DNA from: Planctomycetota bacterium
GTDB lineage: Bacteria; Planctomycetota; Phycisphaerae; UBA1845; UTPLA1
DNA length: 64,000 nt
Assembly: GCA_003576905.1 (NCBI GenBank)
Contig: QEVG01000025.1
Span: forward strand, 1 to 64,000
Direction of reading: 5' to 3'
In this document: positions 8,240 through 18,440 of the stretch, in pieces
Numbering within the stretch: position 1 is the first letter of the stretch
Layout of the letters: each line of letters starts with the position of its first letter
The notes under the pieces: generated by a model
The model's database searches: none
Told to the model about the DNA's origin: nothing
Seen by the model: the letters and a program-made list of their open reading frames with translations, nothing else
Program-made: the position numbers and the translations under genes

Positions 8240-9934
8240 TCAGGACCGTGCGAACTTGTTGGGGTCCAACGTGCCGAGACCCTGGTCCCAATCGAAGGTG
8301 ATGCCGCCGCGGCGGGGCTTCTGCGACGCGCGGCGTTTCTCGGCGGCGGCGCGCTCCTTCTCCATGGCCGCGATTTCTTCGGGCGTCGGCTCCTTTGGCG
8401 GCGGCTTCATGGACAGCGAAATCTTCTTCTTCTCCAGATCAACGCCGATCACGCGCACTTCGACCTCGTCGCCGGGCTTGACCTTGTCGGTCACGGCCTT
8501 GACGCGCTGATCAGACAACTCCGAGATGTGCATGAGGCCGTCGATGCCTTCTTCCAGCTCAACGAAGGCGCCGAACTCGGTCGTGCGAACAACCTTTCCC
8601 TTGACCTTGGCGCCGGGAGCATACCGCTCGGCAACCGTACTCCAGGGATCGCCCTTGAGAGCCTTGAGACTTAGGCTGATCCGCTGCTTCTCGGCGTCGA
8701 TCGAAATGATGCCCACCTCGACGACGTCGCCCTCCTTGACGACTTCCTGCGGATGCCGGACGCGGCGGGTCCAGCTCAGCTCGCTGACCGGGAGGAGGGC
8801 TTCGATGCCGGGCTCCAGCTCGACGAACGCGCCGAAACTCTGCATGCGCACGACGCGGCCGCTTACTTTGTCGCCGACGTTGTAGCGCTCGGAGACAGTG
8901 GTCCACGGATTGGGCTTGGCCTGCTTGAGCGACAATGAGACCTTGTGCTTGTCGCGCTGGATCTTGATGATCTTGACCTCGACCTCATCACCGACCCCGA
9001 CCACGTCTTCGGGCTTCTGGACGCGGCCCCAGCTCATGTCGGTTACATGAAGCAGGCCGTCGATGCCTCCAAGATCCACAAATGCGCCATATTCGGCGAG
9101 GCTCTTGACCTTGCCACGACGCAACTGGCCGACCTCAAGTTCGGCGAACATCCGCGCCTTGGTCTCCTCGGCTTCGTGGAGGAGGACCTTTCGACGCGAG
9201 AGGACGATGTTCTGCTCGCCCGGCTCGAACTTGGTTACCTCGGCCCGAACGGTCTGCCCGAGCAGGCTGCTGATATCCTTGAGGAAGTGGACGTCCACCT
9301 GGCTGGCGGGAATGAAGCCGCGCAGGCCGTCAATGTCGACTTCGAGACCGCCCTTGTTCATGCCGGTGACAACACCCTGAAGCACCGTGCCAACCTGCAT
9401 GCCGCGCAGCGCAGCGAGCTGCCGGGCCTTTTTTCGGGAGACGATCATGAGGCCGAGGCGCTCGTCCTGGCCGATGACCGCAACTTCGATGCGGTCGCCG
9501 ACCTGGCAGGTCTCGTCCTTTCCGGCTTCGGCGAGGGGCATGCTTCCGAGGCTCTTGCCGTCAAAATCGATGAGCACATCCTGGGAGCCGATGTTGGCGA
9601 CGCGGCCGGTCATCAGGGTGTCTTCCTGGAGGTCGCGCGTCTGCGGGGCCTTGTCGGCCGCTTGTGCCATCTCGTCGGCACTCATGCCTCCCATCGCGGC
9701 TTCCAGCTCCCTCTCGAGGGCTGCGTCGGCGCCGGCGGTCATCGCGGCGACGATTTCCGCTCCGGTCGCGTCACGCGAAGGGCGCGCGGGCGCGGCGGAG
9801 GATTGCGAGGGTCCGGGGGCCGGTCGGCCGGCCGCCGGCTCAACCGGCGATCCGGAAGCGCTTTCGTTCGCGCTGGTTTCGACCTGGCCTTGATGGGATA
9901 GCGATTCGGGTGCTGGGGTTGGCGACTGATCCAT
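8240..9934 (-). CDS. rpsA: 30S ribosomal protein S1 (five S1 repeats)
   Basis: The 564-residue protein has an Ala/Pro/Ser-rich N-terminal region of about 100 residues, then five S1 OB-fold RNA-binding repeats at roughly 106-165, 178-245, 264-335, 350-425 and 435-510, and a short basic tail. The third repeat onward shows the typical G-x-V-x-x-x-x-x-F-G-A-F-V-x-L pattern ending in ISLSLK-like strands. It would bring mRNA to the 30S subunit. Escherichia coli S1 has six repeats, so this is a shorter form. ATG at 9934 was chosen because the region before it has no conserved content; its ribosome site is weak. Confidence 0.92.
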   Translation of the reverse strand: MDQSPTPAPESLSHQGQVETSANESASGSPVEPAAGRPAPGPSQSSAAPARPSRDATGAEIVAAMTAGADAALERELEAAMGGMSADEMAQAADKAPQTRDLQEDTLMTGRVANIGSQDVLIDFDGKSLGSMPLAEAGKDETCQVGDRIEVAVIGQDERLGLMIVSRKKARQLAALRGMQVGTVLQGVVTGMNKGGLEVDIDGLRGFIPASQVDVHFLKDISSLLGQTVRAEVTKFEPGEQNIVLSRRKVLLHEAEETKARMFAELEVGQLRRGKVKSLAEYGAFVDLGGIDGLLHVTDMSWGRVQKPEDVVGVGDEVEVKIIKIQRDKHKVSLSLKQAKPNPWTTVSERYNVGDKVSGRVVRMQSFGAFVELEPGIEALLPVSELSWTRRVRHPQEVVKEGDVVEVGIISIDAEKQRISLSLKALKGDPWSTVAERYAPGAKVKGKVVRTTEFGAFVELEEGIDGLMHISELSDQRVKAVTDKVKPGDEVEVRVIGVDLEKKKISLSMKPPPKEPTPEEIAAMEKERAAAEKRRASQKPRRGGITFDWDQGLGTLDPNKFARS

Positions 9935-10455
9935 GGATGGCTCTTTTTGAAAGTTTGCGGAGTCGATTGTGTGTTTCACCTGGCCGGGATCATCGATGAA
10001 CGCATCCACTCATTCCACGAACATCCCGATGCCAACTCTTGTCGCGGCGACCTGGCGACGAAGACATATCGTCGCAGGACGGGTGCGACTCTCCACTCGA
10101 ACATGAACGACCGCTTTGCGACTCCAGGATTCGCTGTCGTGTCCCTGGCGGGCGAATCCGTGAGGAACGCCCGGAGCCCTCTAGAGTACCCTAAAGAGAA
10201 AGTGAAGTCGAGCAAGCCGCCCATCCGGAAGGGCCGGATCGGACCAGCGACCGAGAAGAGACCGATACTTGCGTTCGGCGCAACCGAACCGAGACTCTCT
10301 TGAGATACGGCCCATCTGAAAAGCACCTGCACCGGGGGCAAACCGCGCCGAAACGGCCGCCCCTGAAGCGGCGGGAGCCCGCGAACATGCGTCCGCGGGC
10401 TCCCGGTGTTTGACCAACATCATAGATGCCTTAAGGACGACCGCGGCAAGAGCTG
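9935..10455. other. Intergenic region between rpoD and rpsA
   Basis: No gene is seen in this 521-base gap. It must hold the end of the rpoD transcript and the promoter and leader of rpsA. The inverted repeat near 10373-10404 is the only strong structure I found. Confidence 0.6.
10373..10404 (-). terminator. Strong inverted repeat downstream of rpoD
   Basis: GGGAGCCCGCG at 10373-10383 pairs perfectly with CGCGGGCTCCC at 10394-10404, an 11-bp GC-rich stem with a 10-base loop. It lies about 50 bases past the rpoD stop. No T-run follows on the minus strand, so it may be a pause or processing element rather than a classical intrinsic terminator. Confidence 0.5.
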
Positions 10456-12222
10456 TCAGATCGTCTCTTCGTGCTGCTGGAGCTGCCCGTCCTTGTCGAG
10501 GAAGCCTTCGAGCTTTCGCGCCCGAACCGGATGCTGGAGCTTGCGAATGGCCTTGGCCTCGACCTGCCGGACGCGCTCGCGCGTGACCTTGAAGATCTTG
10601 CCGACCTCTTCGAGGGTGTAGGTGTAGCCGTCGCCGATGCCGTAGCGGAGCTTGATGATCTCGCGCTCGCGGTAGGTCAGGCTCTTGAGGACCTGTTCGA
10701 TGCGTTCCTTGAGCATCTCGTTGGTGGCGGTGCTGACTGGGCTCTCGGCCGTGGCATCCTCGATGAAATCGCCGAAGTAGGAATCCTCGCCCTCACCGAC
10801 CGGCCGATCAAGCGAGATCGGATGGCGGCTGATCTTCAGGACGCGGCGTACCTCGCTGATGGGCATGCGCGCCTTTTTGGCGATTTCCTCCATGGTGGGC
10901 TCACGGCCCAGTTCCTGGAGCAGTTCGCGGCTGATGTTTCGCAGCTTGCTCATGGTCTCGATCATGTGGACCGGAATGCGGATGGTCCGTGCATGATCGG
11001 CAATGGCCCGGGTGATCGCCTGGCGAATCCACCAGGTCGCGTAGGTGCTGAACTTGTAGCCGCGCCGATACTCGTACTTATCGACGGCGCGCATCAGGCC
11101 GGTGTTGCCTTCCTGGATGATGTCGAGGAAGGACAGGCCGCGGTTGCGGTACTTCTTGGCGATGGAGACGACGAGGCGGAGGTTTCCGCCGGAGAGCTTG
11201 CGCTTTGCGTCTTCATACTCGGCGAAGACCCGCTTGATGTCGGTCACGCGCTTTCGGAGCATCTCGGGCGATTCGAGGACCAGGTCCTGAAGGCCGGCCA
11301 GTTCCTCGCGCATGGCCTCGCGGTCCTCTTCGGAAATCGACCCCATGAGTCGCGGGTCGGACAGACGGGCTTCAAGCTCGGACTGCTTTTCGGAAAGGGC
11401 GAAGAGCTTTCGCATCATCGGGGTGATGCGGCTCGTGCGCAGGGCCAGTTCCTCAAGAAGCGTGACCGCCTTGCGACGGCGCTGAAAGATCCGGCGCCAG
11501 ATCGTCTTCTGCGAAGATTCGGAAAGCTTGGACTCATGCAGCTTTGCCCAGTCTTCCTGGTTGAGTTCCATGAGCTTGCGAACCGTCACCAGGTTGCCCG
11601 GGAGGCGCTGAAGTACGGTCTGCTTGGCCTGGTTTTCGCCGGTGGAAATCTTCATGGTCCGGTCGAACGGCAGAGTGCCGTCGTGGACGAGCTGAAGGGT
11701 CTCGACCGCGGCGGCAAGGCTGCAATCCGATTCGAGGACCTTTCGCCGGAAGGCGGTGCGGGTCAGCTCGATCTTCTTGGCAAGGGCGATTTCCTCCGAG
11801 CGGGTGAGCAGGGGTATTTCGCCCATCTGGGTGAGGTACATGCGCACCGGATCGTCGATCCGGCGGCTGGGCGCCTCGATGGGGAACTCGTCGTCCACCG
11901 CGACCGGCTCGTCGGGGGTGAAACTCTTCTTTACGGACGAATTGTCCTCCTCAAGCTGAAGCTTGGCGGCCTCGGCTTCGTCGATCATGTCGATGCCGAG
12001 TTCCTCGAGTTTCTGAAGGATGACCTCCAGTCGATCGGGCAGAACGGCTTCATCGGGAAGGGCATCGTTGAGCTCTTCCCAGGTCAGGTGACCGCGCTGT
12101 TTGCCCTTTTCGATAAGCTCGCTCACGCTCAGTTCGACCGGATCAACGGCGCGCTGAGGGGCGGCGTCCACCTTGGGGGCGGCGGTGTCCTTGGTTGAAT
12201 TCTTGGCAATCGCTCGCGTCAT
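10456..12222 (-). CDS. rpoD: Primary RNA polymerase sigma factor (sigma-70)
   Basis: The 588-residue protein has all regions of a housekeeping sigma factor. These are an acidic region 1.1-like N-terminus ([20 protein letters not shown]), region 1.2 ([18 protein letters not shown]), the region 2 core ([19 protein letters not shown]) with the DNA-melting helix [14 protein letters not shown], and region 4 with [19 protein letters not shown]. It directs core polymerase to -10/-35 promoters. ATG at 12222 has GGAG nine bases upstream; a TTG 15 bases earlier is less likely. The gene follows dnaG on the same strand, as in many bacterial macromolecular-synthesis operons, but no rpsU is present. Confidence 0.97.
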   Translation of the reverse strand: MTRAIAKNSTKDTAAPKVDAAPQRAVDPVELSVSELIEKGKQRGHLTWEELNDALPDEAVLPDRLEVILQKLEELGIDMIDEAEAAKLQLEEDNSSVKKSFTPDEPVAVDDEFPIEAPSRRIDDPVRMYLTQMGEIPLLTRSEEIALAKKIELTRTAFRRKVLESDCSLAAAVETLQLVHDGTLPFDRTMKISTGENQAKQTVLQRLPGNLVTVRKLMELNQEDWAKLHESKLSESSQKTIWRRIFQRRRKAVTLLEELALRTSRITPMMRKLFALSEKQSELEARLSDPRLMGSISEEDREAMREELAGLQDLVLESPEMLRKRVTDIKRVFAEYEDAKRKLSGGNLRLVVSIAKKYRNRGLSFLDIIQEGNTGLMRAVDKYEYRRGYKFSTYATWWIRQAITRAIADHARTIRIPVHMIETMSKLRNISRELLQELGREPTMEEIAKKARMPISEVRRVLKISRHPISLDRPVGEGEDSYFGDFIEDATAESPVSTATNEMLKERIEQVLKSLTYREREIIKLRYGIGDGYTYTLEEVGKIFKVTRERVRQVEAKAIRKLQHPVRARKLEGFLDKDGQLQQHEETI

Positions 12223-12413
12223 TCTGTGCGGCTCCAATTCGCTGCGGTAAATGCGGGCGTCGGGGCCGTCTTCGGGGCCCCTGTTTTCTCGCTCTCTCGT
12301 TTTTTCCCAATGGCGCCACGCGCGCCAGAGGGCTTCCTCGCCCCGACCCTTTCACCGCGGCGCCGCGGAAAAAGCTCCGGGGCATCCGTCGGGTCGCGGG
12401 GTTCTGCCGAGGG

Positions 12414-14345
12414 TTACTCGGCCTGCGACGACAGAGCTTCGGCGCCCGCTGTCAATGGGGCCGCCAGATGCTTGTTCGCCGCAAAATGACTGACTCTTCG
12501 CGCGGCATCCTCGACTGCCCGCAGGACGGATCGCGTGTCGGCGTCCTCGCTCCCGGCATCTTGGCCGGCGGAGCCATCGTTTCCTGCATCGGCACGGTTG
12601 CCCGGTCCGCGAAGTCCGGCGGCCAAGAGATTCAGCCGCCGGTGTTCCTTCACTTGTTGGAGTCGGGCCAGGGCGCCGCGGATCGTCGCCTCGGAGTTAC
12701 CGCGTCGCAGGCCCTGTTCCTGAAGGTCTGTAATCAGGGCCGCAGCCTCGACCGCTTCGAAGCGGGAGATCAGGGCGGCCACTGAATATTCTTCTTCTGA
12801 GCGCATCATGGTCGCAAAATGACGAGCCACTTCGGCGAGGACCGGATCCCGGACCATCTCCGGGTCGAACACGCCGGCGACGTCGTCGTAGTACACCGGC
12901 TCATTGAGCATGACGGACAGTAAATCCCGCACGGCGGTGTCGTAATCGTCGTAAGCCATGCGGGCGGTCCGAAATGCGCCGGATCCCCCTTCCGTCGCTG
13001 CCACGCCGGCGGCACGCACAGGTGTCTGGCGGCGCGCAAGGATTCTTATCTGCCGCTCTACCTCTCCGGGCGAAATCGCCAGAAGCTTCCCCACCTGATT
13101 GAGGATCAACCCCCGTTGGATGGGATCGAAGGAGCCCAGATCGGCAGACCGGACGAGAAGTCCCAGGAATTCCTCGACCGCCCTCCGTCGATCGAGTTGT
13201 GATGCCTGCCCGCGGCAACGCCGCATGACCTGTTTCCATTTGAATTCTAGCGCCGACACCCCTGAGGTCAAAACCTCGGCGAAGGCTTCTTTTCCGCGAA
13301 GAACGAGGAAATCGGCCGGGTCCTTGCCTTCTGGGACGTGGGCCAGGCGGACGTCGAGTTTCTCGGTCAGGAAAAGGCTGAGGCTGGCGTCGGCGGCCTT
13401 CTGGCCGGCCTCGTCCGAGTCGAAAACGAGGAGCACCGAATCGACGTAGCGGGACAGAAGGCGGACGTGATCCGCGGTCAGTGCCGTTCCGAGGGTCGCA
13501 ACGGTGTTTCGAAAACCGAACTGCTGGGCGACCAGGCAATCCATGTATCCTTCGACGAGAATCGCGCTGCGCCGCTCCCGGAAGGCGTCCTTGGCCGTGG
13601 CGACGCCGAACAGGCATCGGCTCTTATCAAAGAGCGCGGTCTGGGGCGAATTGATGTACTTGGCGGTGTCGTCGTCGAGCGTGCGCCCGCCGAAACCGAC
13701 GACGCGATCCATGCCATCTCGGATCGGAAACATCAGGCGGTTTCGAAAGACGTCGTAGTACCCGCCGCCGTCGCGGGGCTTCACAAGGCCCGCGGCGACG
13801 AGAAGTTTGTCGGAAATACGCTGCTGGCGGGCTGCCGACACAAACGTATCCCAACCGGGCGGCGCGAAACCCAGGGTGAACGCGACAACGGATTCGCCGG
13901 TCACGCCGCGGCGCTCGAGATAGGCCCGGGCGGCCTCGCCGGCGGGTGAGGCCAGTTGCTTTGTGAACCACTGCGCGGCCCAGCGGTTGACCCGCTCAAT
14001 GTCCAGCTTCCCGGGAGCGTCAGACGGGCCGGCCATGGAAGGCCGGTCTTCGAGAGCAATGCCTGCCCGGTTGGCGAGAATCACCCGGGCTTCGGGAAAC
14101 GTCACATTCTCCCGAAGCTGGATGAACTTGAAGACGTCACCGCCGGCGCCGCAGCCGAAGCACTTGAAGGTCTGTCGGGCGGGATTTACGTGAAACGATG
14201 GAGTCTTTTCATTATGGAAGGGGCAAAGGCCGCGGAAACTACCGCCAGCGTTTTTTAAGGAGACGTAGGCAGAGACCACTTCAACAATGTCAGAGGCCTG
14301 TCGGAGACGTTCCGTGATTTCTTTGGCGGTACCTTGACCGTTCAC
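12414..14345 (-). CDS. dnaG: DNA primase
   Basis: The 643-residue protein has the N-terminal CHC2 zinc ribbon (LCPFHNEKTPSFHV, then KCFGCGAGGDVF), the catalytic TOPRIM core with ILVEGYMDCL near residue 260 and VLLVFDSDEAGQKA, and a helical C-terminal region for helicase contact. It makes RNA primers at the replication fork. GTG at 14345 was chosen because AGGAG lies five bases upstream. Another GTG eight codons earlier has no site. The 191-base gap to rpoD shows no clear terminator, so co-transcription is plausible. Confidence 0.96.
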   Translation of the reverse strand: MNGQGTAKEITERLRQASDIVEVVSAYVSLKNAGGSFRGLCPFHNEKTPSFHVNPARQTFKCFGCGAGGDVFKFIQLRENVTFPEARVILANRAGIALEDRPSMAGPSDAPGKLDIERVNRWAAQWFTKQLASPAGEAARAYLERRGVTGESVVAFTLGFAPPGWDTFVSAARQQRISDKLLVAAGLVKPRDGGGYYDVFRNRLMFPIRDGMDRVVGFGGRTLDDDTAKYINSPQTALFDKSRCLFGVATAKDAFRERRSAILVEGYMDCLVAQQFGFRNTVATLGTALTADHVRLLSRYVDSVLLVFDSDEAGQKAADASLSLFLTEKLDVRLAHVPEGKDPADFLVLRGKEAFAEVLTSGVSALEFKWKQVMRRCRGQASQLDRRRAVEEFLGLLVRSADLGSFDPIQRGLILNQVGKLLAISPGEVERQIRILARRQTPVRAAGVAATEGGSGAFRTARMAYDDYDTAVRDLLSVMLNEPVYYDDVAGVFDPEMVRDPVLAEVARHFATMMRSEEEYSVAALISRFEAVEAAALITDLQEQGLRRGNSEATIRGALARLQQVKEHRRLNLLAAGLRGPGNRADAGNDGSAGQDAGSEDADTRSVLRAVEDAARRVSHFAANKHLAAPLTAGAEALSSQAE

Positions 14346-15143
14346 AGGCGCTCCTGGCGTGCCGAACACTGATATTGGGGTCGAGGTCGATCCCTGACCT
14401 TTAATTCACGAATTGACGGCTACTTAGGTTTCCTGCTTCGATTTACCCCCTCAGAAGGGGAATGAAAAAGACCCCTAATTATAACACCAATATTGAGACC
14501 GGGCAAATTATCGGCGATTTTGAATTCTGCACCAACTTCCCTTGCCGCAGGCGCTTATATGGGACCCGGTAATCATTGCGCTGGCCGGCATTCCCCCTTT
14601 CCGGCTTCAACCTGCCGCCCCGGCCGAACTGGTCGGTTCGGACCGCCGGGCAATAACCGATTTCCGGAGGTCTCCCACCCGATTAAAGGGAGACGGAGAA
14701 TCGCCATCTCGGGGGCTCAATGCCTCAGGTCCGGCTGTGCATCGGGATGGGTTTGAATCCGCTGCCGATGGCCCCGTATTGAGCATGCTTCTCCGTCCGT
14801 AAAAGGTGGAAACGGGTCGATCTCGGACCTGTTTCTGTTTTCGGGGCGATCGGAACAATGGAAAAGGACCAGAAACACGCGGCTTTTTTCGCCGGGCCCG
14901 GCGAGAGGATGCTTGCATTAAGGGTTGCAGCGGCGTAAATTCTAGTAGCACTGCGCGAAAGCAGGCCCGAGTCGGCGCACTACCGCGCCATAAACAGCAC
15001 CCCCCAACCACGGCTCGGGCACGGGTAGTAGAGGGTAAGACCCGCCAGACAATCCAAAAAAGCACCGCGAGCCTCGACTTTGGGCCTCCCGGATCCTGGG
15101 GCGAGGGATCCCAGCAGCAAGGTTTCGACGAGGAGTTTAGACC
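14346..15143. other. Long divergent intergenic region with possible structured leader
   Basis: This gap of nearly 800 bases separates divergent dnaG and the secretin gene. I find no coding gene. Several self-complementary segments occur, including GTCTCCC at 14670 with GGGAGAC at 14688. On the secretin side, GCCCGAGTCG at 14965 can pair with CGGCTCGGGC at 15011 through one G-U pair. I do not recognise RNase P, tmRNA, 6S RNA or a known riboswitch. Confidence 0.5.
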
Positions 15144-18100
15144 ATGATGCGTTCGCGAATCATTCTCAGCGCGCTTTCCCTGTTGCTCATGGCGGCTGGC
15201 GTGGCTCTTGCGGACGACCCGCAGGTCTCCGCGGCCAAGCGGCTCGAAGAGGCCATGAAGCTGTGCGACAGCGGCAACTACGAGCGCGCCCACGCGATCC
15301 TCGTCGAACTCGACGAGCAGGACTTCAAGGACAACGAATCGGCCCTGTTGCAGCATCAGCGGTACCTTTCAAAGACGGAGCGCGCGATGGCCTCGATTGC
15401 CGAGGCGAAGGCGGACCTCGCGGCCGCTGAGAAGGCGCAGGGCGAAAACCGCGCCGAAGACGCGCGAAAGCTCTACCTGCGCATCATGGCGAATCAGTAT
15501 GCGCCGGCGGACGTGAAGTCCAAGGCTTCCGCCGGCCTTGCCAAGCTCGGGGGCAGCGCGGCGCCCGGGCAGCCGATGTCGAGCCCACCGTCCGCGCCGC
15601 GAACAACAACCTCGACTCCGCCCGCCGGCAGCGGAACGATGGTCCCCATGACCGAAGTCGGTTCGACGCCGCCGCCATCACGGCCGGCACAGGCATCGCC
15701 GCCCCCGCGCGTCATTACGCCACCTCCTTCACAGCCACCGCGGACTTACACGACGCAGCCTCCGATGCCGTCGGGCCGGCCGCAGGCGATGCAGCCGCAG
15801 CCCATGGCGCCGCAGGGACAGCCCGCGGCGCGAACGGCGACGGGCGGAACGATGCAGTCGCAGCCGCAGGCTGTGGCCCGCGCACCGCAGGGCGGCGGCT
15901 CGCTGGTGGAGGAACTGTCACTTGAACACGAACTGCTCTGGCAGCAGGCAGAGCAGACATTTAAGGAATCGGCGCGCAAGCTTCGCGTCGCGGTCCTTGA
16001 AGAAGATTTCGAAGAGGCGCATCGCCTTCTGGATCACGCCAAGCAGGCGGTGGAAACGAATCGACGCTATGCGTCGCCCGCCTCGCGGTACGAGGCGCTG
16101 CGCGATCAGGGGATCGAGCTCGAGCGGTTCCTTGAGGACGAAGAGCGGGCCTACGACGAGCGGACAATCGTGGAGCAGCAGAAGGAAGTGGAGGCCCGCG
16201 AGGAGGAGCGGCTCGAGCTGCTTCGATCGACGCGGAACCGCCAGGTCGATCAGCTCATGGCGCAGGCCGAGGAGCTGGTTCAGGAGAAGCGCTACGACGA
16301 AGCCGTCCAGGTCTATGACCAGGTCCTGACGATCGATCCTCAGAACCAGCAGGCGGAGTGGAAGAAGGAAACCATAGCCGACTGGGCACAGAATCGTCGA
16401 ATGGGCAATACCATTCGCGAAAAGAACGAACAAGTCCAGGACCTGATCCTCGAGAACACCGAGGCCGCGACGCCGTGGCACAAGGACATCAACTATCCCA
16501 AGAACTGGCCCGAGATCACGGCCCGGCGGACTGGGGCCGAGGAGGCGGCGGAGCCCGAGGTGAACCGCACGGCGCGAAAGAAGCTGGGCTCGACGGCGCC
16601 GGAGCTTAAGTTCGACGCGCAGCCATTTGAGGAAGTCATCGAGCAGCTGCACGCCCTCACCGGCCTGAACATCATTCCGAACTGGCCCGCGCTCGAAGCG
16701 GTCGGAATTGAGAAGGACACTGAAGTATCGCTGCGGCTCCAGGGCGTAACATTCGAAAAGGCACTACAGATCATCCTCGATCAGATCGGCGCGGGCGAGA
16801 CTGAATTGGCGTACGAGATTGACGAAGGCGTCATCCAGATTTCAACCAAGGACGACCTCAGTCGTCGCACCATCACGCGCGTTTACAACGTGCAAGACCT
16901 GATCATCTCGGTTCCCACTTTCCGCGGCCGGCCCATCAACATCGACCAGATCGGCCAGAACCAGAACCAGGTCGGCGGCCTGGGTGGCGGTCGCTTCCTT
17001 CAGGGCGGCGGCCAGGGCGGTGGCGGCGGCGGCGGCGGCGGCGGCGGAGGTCTGTTCGGCGGCGGCGGCGGCGGCGGCGGTCAGGATGACGACGACCAGC
17101 AGCAGAACCAGGACGTCGACCCGCTCGAACCGATCATCCAGTTGATTCAGCAGACGATTGACCCCGAGAGCTGGCGCGAGGCCGGCGGCACAACCGGCTC
17201 GATCCAGCCCCTTAATCAGCAGATTATCGTGACTCAAACCGCAACGGCCCACCAGGAACTGCGCGATTTGCTGCGGCAGCTTCGCCAGTCACGGGCCCTT
17301 CAGATCGCGGTTGAGGCGAGGTACATCACGATTTCCCGAAACTGGCTCGAGCAGATCGGTGTCGACCTCGACATGGTCCTCAACAGCGGAAACGCCGGCT
17401 TCGACCGGACGACGATTCTTGACCCGGCAACCAACAACCCGGTGCTGGTGCCTCGCGAATTCACCCGGCTCGGCTTCACGCCGGGTGCGCCGGGCAACAT
17501 CGGTATCAACCTGCCGACGCAGCCGTTCGGCCAGCCATATGGTCAGCCCGGACTCGTGCCGGCGACCGGCAACGTGGGGCCGGCATCCGGAAGCTGGACG
17601 CCGATTCCGATCGTGAACAACACGCTCGACCTCGCGTCACCGCAATCCTCGAACATTGCGGGCTCGCTGGGCGGCCTTGCCAACACGACGCCGGCGTTCC
17701 AGGTTTTCGGCAGCTTTCTGGACAACCTCCAGGTGGACTTCCTTCTGCGGGCGACCCAGATTGACCGGCGCTCGAGCGATCTCGACGCACCGCGGCTGGT
17801 TCTGTTCAACGGCCAGCGTGCCACCTTCGAGGCGTTCATCGAGCAGGACTACATCGCGGCGCTGATCCCGATCATCGGCGACAACGCCGGCGCATTTTCG
17901 CCGCAGATTGCCACGGCTCTGACCGGCCGCTCCCTGGACGTTCAGGCGACGGTCTCGGCCGATCGCCGGTACGTGACCATGACCGTACGAACATTTACCC
18001 GCGTCACCGGCGACTTCCGCACCGTGTTCTTCGGCGGCTCCCAGACGGTGGGCTCGGGCTTCGTGGAGCTTGCGACCCAGACCACGCATCAGATCCGCAC

Positions 18101-18341
18101 GACGGTGAGCGTGCCGGACGGCGGAACGCTGCTGATCGGCGGCCTGAAGCTGTCGGCCGAGCGCGACATCGAGGCCGGCGTGCCGGTTCTGTCGCGTATC
18201 CCGATCCTAAAGCGCGCTTTCTCGAACTCGTCCAATGTAAAGGACGACCAGGTGCTGTTGATCCTGATCAAGCCGACGATCATCATCCAGGAGGAGGCGG
18301 AGGCCGAGGCCTTCCCGACGCTATCGTCCGCCGGCTCCTGA
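15144..18341 (+). CDS. Secretin-family outer-membrane protein
   Basis: The 1065-residue product has a signal peptide (LLLMAAGVALA), a helical N-terminal region with a repeat-like look, a Pro/Gln-rich stretch at about 135-240, and a charged coiled-coil region to about 460. A short secretin N-domain then begins near 480 (FDAQPFEEVIEQLHALTGLN). After a glycine-rich linker, the C-terminal secretin gate carries the signature VPDGGTLLIGGL and GVPVLSRIPILKRAF. Secretins form large outer-membrane pores for type II, III and IV systems. No secretion ATPase, pilotin or inner-membrane partner lies nearby. GAGGAG precedes the ATG, and a clear terminator follows the gene. Confidence 0.9.
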   Translation: MMRSRIILSALSLLLMAAGVALADDPQVSAAKRLEEAMKLCDSGNYERAHAILVELDEQDFKDNESALLQHQRYLSKTERAMASIAEAKADLAAAEKAQGENRAEDARKLYLRIMANQYAPADVKSKASAGLAKLGGSAAPGQPMSSPPSAPRTTTSTPPAGSGTMVPMTEVGSTPPPSRPAQASPPPRVITPPPSQPPRTYTTQPPMPSGRPQAMQPQPMAPQGQPAARTATGGTMQSQPQAVARAPQGGGSLVEELSLEHELLWQQAEQTFKESARKLRVAVLEEDFEEAHRLLDHAKQAVETNRRYASPASRYEALRDQGIELERFLEDEERAYDERTIVEQQKEVEAREEERLELLRSTRNRQVDQLMAQAEELVQEKRYDEAVQVYDQVLTIDPQNQQAEWKKETIADWAQNRRMGNTIREKNEQVQDLILENTEAATPWHKDINYPKNWPEITARRTGAEEAAEPEVNRTARKKLGSTAPELKFDAQPFEEVIEQLHALTGLNIIPNWPALEAVGIEKDTEVSLRLQGVTFEKALQIILDQIGAGETELAYEIDEGVIQISTKDDLSRRTITRVYNVQDLIISVPTFRGRPINIDQIGQNQNQVGGLGGGRFLQGGGQGGGGGGGGGGGGLFGGGGGGGGQDDDDQQQNQDVDPLEPIIQLIQQTIDPESWREAGGTTGSIQPLNQQIIVTQTATAHQELRDLLRQLRQSRALQIAVEARYITISRNWLEQIGVDLDMVLNSGNAGFDRTTILDPATNNPVLVPREFTRLGFTPGAPGNIGINLPTQPFGQPYGQPGLVPATGNVGPASGSWTPIPIVNNTLDLASPQSSNIAGSLGGLANTTPAFQVFGSFLDNLQVDFLLRATQIDRRSSDLDAPRLVLFNGQRATFEAFIEQDYIAALIPIIGDNAGAFSPQIATALTGRSLDVQATVSADRRYVTMTVRTFTRVTGDFRTVFFGGSQTVGSGFVELATQTTHQIRTTVSVPDGGTLLIGGLKLSAERDIEAGVPVLSRIPILKRAFSNSSNVKDDQVLLILIKPTIIIQEEAEAEAFPTLSSAGS
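17022..17080 (+). repeat. GGC trinucleotide tracts inside the secretin gene
   Basis: Two in-frame GGC runs encode polyglycine: about nine units from 17022 and seven units from 17058, separated by a short GGTCTGTTC segment. Length changes by slippage would keep the frame and only lengthen or shorten the linker before an acidic Asp/Gln segment. Confidence 0.85.
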
Positions 18342-18372
18342 TCGAATTCGTCCACACGACCCGGACCCGCAA

Positions 18373-18411
18373 GGGCCGTTCGCTCCATGGGCAGGGCGAA
18401 CGGCCCTTTTT
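18373..18411 (+). terminator. Intrinsic terminator after the secretin gene
   Basis: GGGCCGTTCGC at 18373-18383 pairs perfectly with GCGAACGGCCC at 18396-18406, with a 12-base loop, and is followed directly by TTTTT. It lies 32 bases after the secretin stop and 30 bases before the next start. Confidence 0.95.
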
Positions 18412-18428
18412 GCTGACTGTATTGCCGA

Positions 18429-18434
18429 TATAAC
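18429..18434 (+). promoter_or_regulatory. Candidate -10 box, leaderless start
   Basis: TATAAC ends six bases before the ATG at 18441. With normal -10 to start-site spacing, transcription would begin at or next to the initiation codon. No convincing -35 box is seen. Confidence 0.4.
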
Positions 18435-18440
18435 GGCAGC

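Noticed and set aside
10471-12198. A 575-codon open frame on the plus strand opposite rpoD
   Set aside because: It is a shadow of the high-GC rpoD gene; the minus-strand protein has all sigma-70 motifs and the plus frame has no domain or ribosome site.
14890-14903. Perfect palindrome CGCCGGGCCCGGCG as a terminator
   Set aside because: The neighbouring T-run lies upstream of it on the plus strand, and an A-run follows on the minus strand, so neither direction fits an intrinsic terminator.
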